In this document: in pieces, positions 53,521 through 61,529 of the stretch | How the letters are laid out: each line of letters begins with the position of its first letter | Numbering within the stretch: the stretch's first letter is position 1 | Assembly: GCF_001294455.1 (NCBI RefSeq) | Contig: NZ_LIKT01000001.1 | Span: 124,001-188,000 of the forward strand | Source: Phaeobacter sp. 11ANDIMAR09 | GTDB lineage: Bacteria; Pseudomonadota; Alphaproteobacteria; Rhodobacterales; Rhodobacteraceae | Length of the DNA stretch: 64,000 nt | Direction of reading: 5' to 3' | Translations under genes and position numbers: made by a program | The notes under the pieces: model-generated | What the model was told of the DNA's origin: nothing | The model's database searches: none | What the model saw: the letters and a program-made list of their open reading frames with translations, nothing else

Positions 53521-54732
53521 ATGCGCGACTCTGCCCCTGATGACGCCCGCCTCCCCGTAACCGTGCTTTCCGGTTTTCTGGGAGCAGGCAAGACCACGCT
53601 GTTGAACCGTGTCCTGAACAACCGTGACGGGCGGCGCGTGGCTGTGATTGTCAACGATATGTCCGAAGTAAACATCGATGCCGATCTGGTCCGCGAGGGC
53701 ACTGAGTTGTCGCGCTCCGAGGAAACCCTCGTCGAGATGTCCAACGGCTGCATCTGCTGCACCCTGCGCGATGACCTGCTCAAGGAGGTTCGTCAGCTGT
53801 CAGAAGAAGGTCGGTTCGACTATCTGTTGATCGAATCCACCGGTATTTCCGAACCCCTGCCTGTGGCTGCCACCTTTGATTTCCGCGATGAAGAGGGCCA
53901 GAGCCTGTCTGACGTAGCGCGTTTGGATACCATGGTCACAGTTGTGGATGCTGTGAATCTGCTGGAGGATTTCTCCAGCCACGATTTCCTGACAGATCGC
54001 GGTGAATCCCTGGGCGAGGGCGACGACCGCAGCCTTGTCAGCCTGCTCACAGAACAGATTGAATTTGCCGATGTGGTGATCCTCAACAAGATCGCGGACG
54101 CAGGCCCCCAGCGTACAGAAAACGCCCGCAAGATCATCCGCGCCCTGAACGGTGACGCCAAGATCATCGAGACAAATCATTCCGAGGTGCCCGCCGAAAC
54201 CATCCTCGATACCGGCCTTTTTGACTTTGACACCGCACATGAGCACCCAATGTGGGCCAAGGAGCTCTATGGCTTTGCCAACCACACGCCCGAGGACGAG
54301 GAATACGGCATTGAATCCTTTGCCTATCACGCCCGCGCACCTTTTGATCCGCAGAAGCTGCACGCCGTTCTGAATGGCACCCTCCCCGGTGTGATCCGCG
54401 CCAAGGGTCATTTCTGGATCGCAACCCGTCCTGACTGGGCCGCAGAATTCAGCCTGGCCGGTGCCCTGTCCTCTATCGCGCCCCTGGGACGTTGGTGGGC
54501 CTCGGTACCCGAAGACCGCCTGCCTACCCATCCGCAGGCGCAGGCTGAAATTGCCCGCAACTGGGTCGAGCCCTGGGGCGATCGTCGGCAAGAGCTGGTC
54601 TTTATCGGCTCCGGGCTGGAGCGCGAGGTAATCTGCGAACGCTTGAATTCCGCGCTGGTCAATGCCGATGAGTTCCTGCCCTGGGCCTGGGCCGATATGG
54701 CCGACCCCTTCCCCCAATGGGGACAGCGCTGA
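53521..54732 (+). CDS. CobW/ZigA-family GTP-dependent zinc metallochaperone
   Basis: This 403-aa G3E GTPase has Walker [11 protein letters not shown] (~18-27), the metal-binding CxCC motif in [13 protein letters not shown] (~79-91), IESTGISEP, a NKxD-type base motif as ILNKIAD, and the C-terminal CobW_C domain (~270-395). It would deliver zinc to client proteins under limitation, as ZigA-type members are thought to do. The Zur-like box and coupling to the DUF1826 gene (TGATG) support a zinc role; the client is unknown. Confidence 0.88.
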   Translation: MRDSAPDDARLPVTVLSGFLGAGKTTLLNRVLNNRDGRRVAVIVNDMSEVNIDADLVREGTELSRSEETLVEMSNGCICCTLRDDLLKEVRQLSEEGRFDYLLIESTGISEPLPVAATFDFRDEEGQSLSDVARLDTMVTVVDAVNLLEDFSSHDFLTDRGESLGEGDDRSLVSLLTEQIEFADVVILNKIADAGPQRTENARKIIRALNGDAKIIETNHSEVPAETILDTGLFDFDTAHEHPMWAKELYGFANHTPEDEEYGIESFAYHARAPFDPQKLHAVLNGTLPGVIRAKGHFWIATRPDWAAEFSLAGALSSIAPLGRWWASVPEDRLPTHPQAQAEIARNWVEPWGDRRQELVFIGSGLEREVICERLNSALVNADEFLPWAWADMADPFPQWGQR

Positions 54733-55373
54733 TGCCGGATACCCTTCTTCGGAACACGCTGCAGCAGGTGCCTGCAGGTGTCAGTGTTGTAGAGCAGGCT
54801 GAGGATCTGTCGGTGATCCATCTCCCTGACTGCGCTGCTGCGATTTGGAACAAGGCACCCCTGCCAGGCTGCGAAGCCTGGCTCGATGCGTTGAACCCGA
54901 AGCAGCTGCCGCGGGCCCGCCTGATCCTGCGGCCAGATGCGGTAGAGCGCAGCATAATCCATCTGTTTGAAGGGGCAGAGATTCCAGCCTGCCCGGAACA
55001 GGACCTGCTGACAGCGGATATCGCTGCATTGGCAGAGCAGTTTTCGCAGATGATGACAGTAGACTATATCCGGCTGCGACTGGATGTGGTGCAAACCAAT
55101 GCCTGCAGAAAGTTCCATGTGGATGCGGTGCAGGCCCGTCTGGTCTGCACCTATCGCGGCACCGGAACCCAATTGGGCATGCAGGACCAAAACAATGAAC
55201 CACGGTGTTTGCTAACGGTCCCCACCGGCGCGCCTATTGTTCTGCGCGGCACAAAATGGCCGGAGTCCCCGCGCTCAGGCCTGTTGCACCGATCTCCGCC
55301 AATCGAGGGCACCGGCGAGACCCGGCTGGTTGTTGTCATTGACCCGGTAATAGATCCAGAAATGGAAATCTAA
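54732..55373 (+). CDS. DUF1826 protein, zinc-cassette partner
   Basis: This 213-aa protein of DUF1826 starts in a TGATG overlap with the cobW gene. It has a KFHVDAVQARLVCTYRGTGT block (~115-134) with His and Asp that could bind metal, and a late LLHRSPPIEGTGETRLVVVIDP. The family often neighbours cobW genes in Zur regulons, which fits here, but no activity is known to me. A strong terminator follows. Confidence 0.8.
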   Translation: MPDTLLRNTLQQVPAGVSVVEQAEDLSVIHLPDCAAAIWNKAPLPGCEAWLDALNPKQLPRARLILRPDAVERSIIHLFEGAEIPACPEQDLLTADIAALAEQFSQMMTVDYIRLRLDVVQTNACRKFHVDAVQARLVCTYRGTGTQLGMQDQNNEPRCLLTVPTGAPIVLRGTKWPESPRSGLLHRSPPIEGTGETRLVVVIDPVIDPEMEI

Positions 55374-55386
55374 CAGCAAATGAAAA

Positions 55387-55423
55387 ACCCCGGACCAGAA
55401 CTCAGGTCCGGGGTGCTTTTTTA
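55387..55423 (+). terminator. rho-independent terminator of the cobW-DUF1826 cassette
   Basis: A perfect 10-bp stem (accccggacc/ggtccggggt) with an 8-nt loop, followed by GCTTTTTTAG. It also lies tail-to-tail with flgI. Confidence 0.92.
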
Positions 55424-55451
55424 GTCTGCCGTTTGTGCATTGATAGCCGGA

Positions 55452-56555
55452 TCAGCGCACCACAAATTCAGCGTGTAGCGCCCCTGCGGCCTTCAGGCTT
55501 TTGAGGATATCGATCATATCGCGCGGCGACACGCCCAGCGCGTTCAAGCCCGCCACAACCTCAGAAAGGGATGTGGTTTCGCGCACCTCTGCCAGCTGGA
55601 TGCCTTCTTCTTCGTCGATGGCAGCGACGGTCCGCGGCACCACAACGGTTTCGCCATCGGTAAAGGGGCTGGGCTGCGACACCAGCGGGGCTTCTTCGAT
55701 GCGCAGGGTCAGATTGCCCTGAGCGACAGCCACGCGAGAGATGCGCACATCGCTGCCCATGACAATAGTGCCGGATCGTTGATCCACCACCACACGGGCC
55801 TTGCGCTGCGGCTCTACCCGCAGGTTTTCCATCCGCCCAACCGCATGGGCTGTTGAGCGCGTATTGGTGCGGGTGATGTCGATCTCGACGGTGCCGGAAT
55901 CCCGCATCAGGGCAACGCCCCGACCAAACTCATCATTCACCGCACGTTCGATCCGCTCGGCCGTGGTGAAATCCGGCTCACGCAGGGCCAGTCGCATGGT
56001 GCTCAGAGAGGAGAGATCAAAGTCGATCTCGCGCTCAACCCGGGCTCCCGCAGGAATTCCCCCTGAGGTCGGAACCCCCTGGGTAACGGTGGCTCCGTCG
56101 CCCTCGGCCACGGCGCCACCTGCCAGAATGGTGCCCTGGGCCACCGCATAGATCTGACCATCCGCTGCGTTCAGGGGCGTCATCACCAGGGTGCCGCCCA
56201 GCAGACTTTTGGAATCACCAATGGCGGAAACCGTGACATCCACGGTTCCGCCAACCCGCGCGAAAGGCGGCAGGGTTGCGGTCACGATAACCGCGGCCAC
56301 GTTTTTGGGCCGGAACTGTTCGCCGGTCACATTGACCCCAAGCCGCTCCAGAATATTGGACATGATCTCTTCGGTGAAGGGCGAGTTGCGCAACCCGTCC
56401 CCGGTGCCGTTGAGACCGACCACAAGGCCATATCCCACCAGATCATTGCCACGCACCCCGTCGAACTCGACAAGATCCTTGAGACGGATTGCATTGGCCT
56501 GGGCCAGGGTTGGCAACAGCAGGCAGGCGATCAGAAGGCGAAAGAATTTCATCAT
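55452..56555 (-). CDS. flgI: flagellar P-ring protein FlgI
   Basis: This 367-aa periplasmic protein has a signal peptide (cleaved after LAQANA) and the FlgI opening RLKDLVEFDGVRGNDLVGYGLVVGLNGTGDGL, then FARVGGTVDVTVSAIGDSKSLLGGTLVMTPL. The start overlaps flgL's stop as TGATG; a GTG and a second ATG are adjacent. FlgA, its chaperone, is at 37.2 kb. Full length. Confidence 0.96.
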   Translation of the reverse strand: MMKFFRLLIACLLLPTLAQANAIRLKDLVEFDGVRGNDLVGYGLVVGLNGTGDGLRNSPFTEEIMSNILERLGVNVTGEQFRPKNVAAVIVTATLPPFARVGGTVDVTVSAIGDSKSLLGGTLVMTPLNAADGQIYAVAQGTILAGGAVAEGDGATVTQGVPTSGGIPAGARVEREIDFDLSSLSTMRLALREPDFTTAERIERAVNDEFGRGVALMRDSGTVEIDITRTNTRSTAHAVGRMENLRVEPQRKARVVVDQRSGTIVMGSDVRISRVAVAQGNLTLRIEEAPLVSQPSPFTDGETVVVPRTVAAIDEEEGIQLAEVRETTSLSEVVAGLNALGVSPRDMIDILKSLKAAGALHAEFVVR

Positions 56556-57559
56556 CACATGTGCTTCACAAGGCTGAGTTGGGCGCTGCGCGCAGTCACC
56601 GTATAAAGGATCTCCAGCTGGGTCTCGGTGGTCTTCATCTTGGCGGAGACCTCGTACTGATCGGCCAAAACGATGTCATTAAAGGCAAGGCTGAGAGCCG
56701 TTTTGCTGGCCAGATTTCGGGCGCTTACCCGTTCCAGCTGGGCCTCCATAAAGCCAATGTCAGCCTGGGCCGTGATCAGGCGTTCCGTGCTATCCGCCAA
56801 TTCCCCACCTCCCTTATAGGTCAGGTCGGTTTTAGTATCCGCGGACAGTCCAAGAGCCGGTTCATCGAGCAGAGCAATGATAGCATAGCTTTGCAATGCG
56901 CTCTTCAGATTGTCGTCGTCAGCCCGCAAACTCAGCGACACTTTCTCCCCCGCGCCCACTTCAACCGGTGCGATATCCGTGGTGGATCCGTTGTACATTG
57001 CGGTGTCAAACCCTGTCGGATCCGCAAACCAATCCTTTACCGCCTGGATAATGTCATCGGCATCCGTCAGGCCGGAAACCTCTCCGATGAGTTCCGTCAT
57101 CAGGGTGTCAGCACTGTTCAACGGGCTGGTTCCCGTGGCGGTTCCGGCAAAAAGGCTGCGCCCACCGGCCCAACCGTTAAAGGAACCGATAGCGGCTTCC
57201 AGCTTGCGCTCCGCCTCTTTGGCAAACTGCGTTGCATCGTTTTCAGTCAGGGCGGGTGAGACGGAATAGATGTCATCCCGCAACTGCTGTGTTCCTTCCT
57301 GCACACGCGCCAAGCTGTCCTGAATGCTGAGCGCGAACAGTTTGGTCTCACCAGTAGCAACTGTCTGGCTTTCGATCCGCTTCAGGCTGTTCTCAATATC
57401 TGCCAGATAAGAGAAGTCGCCGCCCAACTCCTCGGTCAGGTTGGATTTTTTGCCAGTCGAGACCTCTTCGGACAGAGTGGCAAGATCCAGCTTCAGCTCC
57501 GCATTGCGATTGCGCAGGAAGCTATGCGTGGTCAGGTCACCGTAGGAATTATAGATCAT
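56555..57559 (-). CDS. flgL: hook-filament junction protein FlgL
   Basis: This 334-aa flagellin-like protein has the N-terminal D0/D1 coil (LKLDLATLSEEVSTGKKSNLTEELGGDFS) and a C-terminal coil (NLASKTALSLAFNDIVLADQYEVSAKMKTTETQLEILYTVTARSAQLSL). It sits 3 nt after flgK, its usual partner. Confidence 0.9.
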   Translation of the reverse strand: MIYNSYGDLTTHSFLRNRNAELKLDLATLSEEVSTGKKSNLTEELGGDFSYLADIENSLKRIESQTVATGETKLFALSIQDSLARVQEGTQQLRDDIYSVSPALTENDATQFAKEAERKLEAAIGSFNGWAGGRSLFAGTATGTSPLNSADTLMTELIGEVSGLTDADDIIQAVKDWFADPTGFDTAMYNGSTTDIAPVEVGAGEKVSLSLRADDDNLKSALQSYAIIALLDEPALGLSADTKTDLTYKGGGELADSTERLITAQADIGFMEAQLERVSARNLASKTALSLAFNDIVLADQYEVSAKMKTTETQLEILYTVTARSAQLSLVKHM

Positions 57560-57562
57560 TCA

Positions 57563-59008
57563 TTACATCCTCAAAAGAGTTTGCATCATCTCATCAATAG
57601 CTGAGAGCATTTTTGCATTTGCTGCATAGGCATTCTCGATGAGCATCATGTTTTGGAGTTCGGCGTCCGAATCCACACCAAGGGCCAGCTCTGCCTGGGC
57701 CAGCTCGGTGTAGCTGGTGGCGGCATAGCTCAGTGAATTGTTGGCGCTATCGCTGTCGCGGGCAAAACGCGACATCAGAGAGGCGCTGAGCGTGTTGAGA
57801 TCCGACGAAATGGTGCCCAACTTGGTTGTCGAAACGGTCCGGTTTTCGCTGATGGCTTCTGAATAGGCGATCAATTGGCTGGCGTCACCGGGATCCCCCT
57901 GAGCCGCAGCATAAAGACCGTCGCGCAGGCGCCAGGTTTCCGCTTGCCCGTCCAATGAAACCAGATCATTCAACTGCAGCCGCGCAGACAGGCCAACTGT
58001 GTCAGCTGGATCAAACGCGCCGCCGCCGTCGGTAAAGATCCCGGCATCCGTGGCACCAATTGTGGCGTCCAGTGCCGGATCCTGAAACCTCTCGACCAGA
58101 TCACGGGCCATGGCATCCAGATCAGTCTGCGCCTCAACAGCAACATTGTCGCGGATATCAAAGGCCGCGACCAGAGTTCCGCCTCGCAAAGGTCCGGATG
58201 CAGAGGTATCCATTGCCAGGCCATTGATTTCCAAACCGGACAACAGCCCGTTGGCCTGGGTCATCTGTGGCTCAATCGTGCGTTTGGCATCAAAAGTCAG
58301 CTCAGCAGCTTTCCCATCCAGCAGGGCAACACCGCCAACCGTATAGAGGGCAACGCGCCCCTGATCACGCTGAACGACATTTACCGGAATCGACTGGTTT
58401 ACCGAATCAATCAGCTTATCCCGCTGATCTTCCATCGCTGTGGTGCTGCTGCCCGCCGCTTTGGACACCACAATACGCGCATTGATTTTTTCCAGTTCTT
58501 TCAACTGATTGTTCAGTTGATTGACCTGCACATCAATGGAAGATTCAGCCGCTTCGCGTTGCTTGTTCAATCCTTCAGCCGCGTCCGTGATGGATTGAAC
58601 AATCAGACCCGCCTTTACCGAGAGATCATGCAATCGCTCTGTTGAATCCGGACGCGAGGTTGCTTCAACCAGGGCTGCATCAAAATTCGAGATCTGAGCC
58701 GAGATCGAAGTACTGTCGTCAACGGTCCCTACATAGCCGGACATTCGGGCGTAGAAATCCGAATAGACTCCAACCTTGGCATGTTCTGCTTGAGCCTTGC
58801 GAGTGGTGGATTGCAAGGCCGGGTCGACATTGCGTTCCACGTCCCCGATCCTGACACCAGCCGCATATTGGCTGGTGGACAGGTTCAGCTTTTGAGAGGA
58901 GTAGCCAGGCGTCAACGCATTGGCGAGGTTCTCCGAGGTCACTTGGGACAGCCGCGCATTCGCAGTCAGTCCGGTCATCGCGGAGTTAAGTGCACTTGTG
59001 ATGGACAT
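57563..59008 (-). CDS. flgK: hook-filament junction protein FlgK
   Basis: This 481-aa protein has the rod/hook N-terminal block NSAMTGLTANARLSQVTSENLANALTPGYSSQ, a coiled region (~130-200), and the C-terminal block NNSLSYAATSYTELAQAELALGVDSDAELQNMMLIENAYAANAKMLSAIDEMMQTLLRM. Length is at the lower end for FlgK. Ribosome site AGAAAGAG. It is 43 nt after flgE on the same strand. Confidence 0.94.
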   Translation of the reverse strand: MSITSALNSAMTGLTANARLSQVTSENLANALTPGYSSQKLNLSTSQYAAGVRIGDVERNVDPALQSTTRKAQAEHAKVGVYSDFYARMSGYVGTVDDSTSISAQISNFDAALVEATSRPDSTERLHDLSVKAGLIVQSITDAAEGLNKQREAAESSIDVQVNQLNNQLKELEKINARIVVSKAAGSSTTAMEDQRDKLIDSVNQSIPVNVVQRDQGRVALYTVGGVALLDGKAAELTFDAKRTIEPQMTQANGLLSGLEINGLAMDTSASGPLRGGTLVAAFDIRDNVAVEAQTDLDAMARDLVERFQDPALDATIGATDAGIFTDGGGAFDPADTVGLSARLQLNDLVSLDGQAETWRLRDGLYAAAQGDPGDASQLIAYSEAISENRTVSTTKLGTISSDLNTLSASLMSRFARDSDSANNSLSYAATSYTELAQAELALGVDSDAELQNMMLIENAYAANAKMLSAIDEMMQTLLRM

Positions 59009-59051
59009 ATCAGGCGCTCTTTCTAAGCCGGTGTCAAAAAATCAGCGGTGA

Positions 59052-60353
59052 TTACCGCTTGATGTTGGTGGTTTCCTGAAGCATCTCATCGACGGTCTGG
59101 ATCACTTTGGCATTAGAAGAATAGGCCCGCTGCGTCTTAATCATATCCGTCAGTTCGGTGGCCACGTCGGTGGCAGATTCTTCCTGCGCATAAGAGGCAA
59201 CTTCGCCAGTTGGTCCATCACCCGCATCCCACAGGAAATAGGATCCGCTGTCCGATGATGGCAGATAAGTCTGATTATCCAATGACTTAAGGCCGTTCAG
59301 ATTGGGAACATCCACCAGTGGAACCTTGAAGATGACGCGGCTGGCACCGGAATCATAATTGGCGCGGACATAGCCCTGCGGGTCAACTTCGACGCCAACC
59401 ATAGTGCCAACTTCAGAACCATCTTTGGTCACAGAGGCCGGCGCAAAGGTATCAGAAAGCTGCGTAAACCCATCGCTTTCGCCAATCATGCCCAGATTGA
59501 TTTCCATCGGACCGCCATCCACGTTCACCACAACGCTGCCGGTTGTAGCATCATAGGCGCCACCTGAAACGGCGGTCACAGAGGCCAACGAGCCGCCCGC
59601 AGTCCGGGAATCATTGAACGTCATGGTGTATTCACCAATCACAGCACCGCCAGAGGCGCTATCAGTGATCTGCATTGTCCATTCATTCGAAGTCCCGGTC
59701 CCAGGTACGGTAGGGGTATAGGTGATCCCCAATGTCTGCGAGCTGCCGAGGTTGTCATAGTATTCAACCGTCATGTTGCGCACTGTGCCGGCACTACCGG
59801 CCTCGGTGTCGGTGGCAGGCAGGTTTACCCCAAGCGACACTGTGGTTGTCGGCTCGCCGGTCAGCTGGTTCATGTTGTACTGAACAGGCTCAAGACCTTC
59901 GGCGGTGTCGCGTGGGCCATCAGAAACCGTGCCATCCGGGTTGGCAGGCCAGCCGAGCAGAACCAAACCCGAGCTTGTGGTCAGATAGCCTTCCGCATTG
60001 GTGCGGAACGACCCGGTCGAGGTCATCATCATGGTCGGAGAACCATTGTTGCCTTCGATTTCGGTCAGCGAAGCCACTGGCAGCATGCCCCGGCCACTGA
60101 CAGCCAGGTCAGTCGAGTTATTGGTGCCAACCAGTGGGCCGCGCTGGTCAATCAAACGCATATTGCTGGCGGACACACCGCCGGCAGAGTATCGGCCACC
60201 AGAAGAGCCAACCACCATGGACTGGAAGTCGGTCTCTACACGTTTGTATCCGCTGGTAGAAGAATTCGCGATATTGTCCGAAATTGCGGCCAATGAACTC
60301 GCATTTGCGCTCAATCCGGAAACACCGGCATTCAGGGCGGAAGAAATGGTCAT
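59052..60353 (-). CDS. flgE: flagellar hook protein FlgE
   Basis: This 433-aa hook subunit starts at MTISSALNAGVSGL with AAAGG upstream; a longer frame to 60392 is unlikely. It has AAISDNIANSSTSGYKRVETDF (~20-41), the middle D1/D2 beta domains, and the C-terminal DMIKTQRAYSSNAKVIQTVDEMLQETTNIKR. The CtrA-like box at 60411 lies ~58 nt upstream. Followed by flgK. Confidence 0.95.
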   Translation of the reverse strand: MTISSALNAGVSGLSANASSLAAISDNIANSSTSGYKRVETDFQSMVVGSSGGRYSAGGVSASNMRLIDQRGPLVGTNNSTDLAVSGRGMLPVASLTEIEGNNGSPTMMMTSTGSFRTNAEGYLTTSSGLVLLGWPANPDGTVSDGPRDTAEGLEPVQYNMNQLTGEPTTTVSLGVNLPATDTEAGSAGTVRNMTVEYYDNLGSSQTLGITYTPTVPGTGTSNEWTMQITDSASGGAVIGEYTMTFNDSRTAGGSLASVTAVSGGAYDATTGSVVVNVDGGPMEINLGMIGESDGFTQLSDTFAPASVTKDGSEVGTMVGVEVDPQGYVRANYDSGASRVIFKVPLVDVPNLNGLKSLDNQTYLPSSDSGSYFLWDAGDGPTGEVASYAQEESATDVATELTDMIKTQRAYSSNAKVIQTVDEMLQETTNIKR

Positions 60354-60410
60354 GTTGCGCCTTTCTGCTGCAATAAGTCGTTCTTGGAGCAACAGCTAGC
60401 GCATCAGCAC

Positions 60411-60426
60411 TTAACGGGCGGCTAAC
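60411..60426. promoter_or_regulatory. CtrA-like box (TTAA-N7-CTAAC) upstream of flgE
   Basis: One mismatch to TTAA-N7-TTAAC with exact spacing, in the spacer between motB and flgE, 58 nt before the flgE ATG. Confidence 0.57.
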
Positions 60427-60475
60427 AGATAAAATGCAATTCATCTGCGCCGCCCGAGGGTGGTAATTTATGGGG

Positions 60476-61309
60476 TTATTCGCGCAATAGGATGATTTCC
60501 ACCCGGTTATTGCGAACCGCCATCGGGTTGGTAACGGCGAGTTTTCGATCCGCATGCCCGGTCACGCGATGGACGCGGCTGGATCTCATGCCGCCCGATT
60601 CGAGCAGGGTCCGGGTTACATTTGCGCGCGCATGGGACATCTCCCAAACTGGGTTCTGCGCCAATACAACCGGATGCGATTGAATGTGACCGCTGATCGC
60701 GATGTTATTCGTCACACTGCCGCTAACGCGCGCCACCATACGGACCAGATCCCGGAAAAGCGGCGTTGGCTCAGCCTCACCCGAGGCAAAGAGATTAACC
60801 CCATCCGTCTCGAACAATTCGATGATCAGCCCTTCGTCAGTGACACGGGTAATGATGTGGCGCGACATCTCGACCGAGACCATGCTTTCCCCGCCACGAC
60901 CCTGTAGCTGTTCTTCGATGGCGCGGAATTTGCTGTCTTCCTCGGCCTTTTCGGCATCACTCACACCCGTCTCGCCCTGGGCTTTCTGCGTATCCATCGG
61001 ATTGATGTCAGAAGCACCTGTACCTGACTGCGGTTGAATGTCTTCGGTGAACATGCTGTCGCCCTGGAAGGCGCCATTGCCGCCACCGGAAATCCGGCTC
61101 AGCGGGATCGATGGCGAGAAATAGTCCGCCAGACCTTTACGTTGTTTCTCAGTTGTTGCGTTCAACAGCCACATCAACAAGAAGAACGCCATCATGGCTG
61201 TCACAAAGTCCGCATAGGCCACCTTCCAGGCGCCCCCGTGGTGGCCACCGCCACCGCTGACTTTTTTCCTCTTGATGATAATGGGCGCCATTCCGTTTTG
61301 TGCGCTCAT
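60476..61309 (-). CDS. motB: flagellar stator protein MotB
   Basis: This 277-aa protein is taken from MSAQNGMAPI; two GTG codons at 61321/61318 are alternatives. The single helix AYADFVTAMMAFFLLMWLLN contains the proton-binding Asp (~34). A linker with the plug region and a C-terminal OmpA-like peptidoglycan domain (ISGHIQSHPVVLAQNP, SSRVHRVTGHADRKL) follow. Motif HGGAWKVAYADF is typical. MotA is at 47.3 kb. A perfect CtrA consensus lies upstream. Confidence 0.93.
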   Translation of the reverse strand: MSAQNGMAPIIIKRKKVSGGGGHHGGAWKVAYADFVTAMMAFFLLMWLLNATTEKQRKGLADYFSPSIPLSRISGGGNGAFQGDSMFTEDIQPQSGTGASDINPMDTQKAQGETGVSDAEKAEEDSKFRAIEEQLQGRGGESMVSVEMSRHIITRVTDEGLIIELFETDGVNLFASGEAEPTPLFRDLVRMVARVSGSVTNNIAISGHIQSHPVVLAQNPVWEMSHARANVTRTLLESGGMRSSRVHRVTGHADRKLAVTNPMAVRNNRVEIILLRE

Positions 61310-61357
61310 ATCCACCACCACTAATTTTCACCCACTATTGGGATATCAGTTGGGGTG

Positions 61358-61373
61358 TTAATTGGCCCTTAAC
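61358..61373. promoter_or_regulatory. perfect CtrA box (TTAA-N7-TTAAC) upstream of motB
   Basis: Exact match to the CtrA consensus, 49 nt before the MotB ATG, in a spacer rich in extra TTAA half-sites (61374-61396). A rough hand estimate for ~60% GC DNA gives about 0.1 perfect match by chance in 64 kb. Confidence 0.72.
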
Positions 61374-61491
61374 AGTTAAATTTGCCGGCAGTTAAGACCT
61401 GTAAAGAGCGGGTTTCACCTGCGCCACGACCAGTAACGGGCCAAAACCAGCTCCAGAATGGGGGAGCCGTGGTAAAGGGAGAGTGAACATC

Positions 61492-61523
61492 CTGCGCCCC
61501 AACTGCAAAACAGCGGGGCGCAG
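61492..61523. terminator. stem-loop between acyl-CoA ligase and motB promoter region
   Basis: CTGCGCCCC and GGGGCGCAG form a 9-bp stem with a further ACTG/CAG inner pair. It starts 7 nt after the ligase stop on the minus strand. No clear U-tract, so termination is only probable. Confidence 0.55.
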
Positions 61524-61529
61524 AACGGT

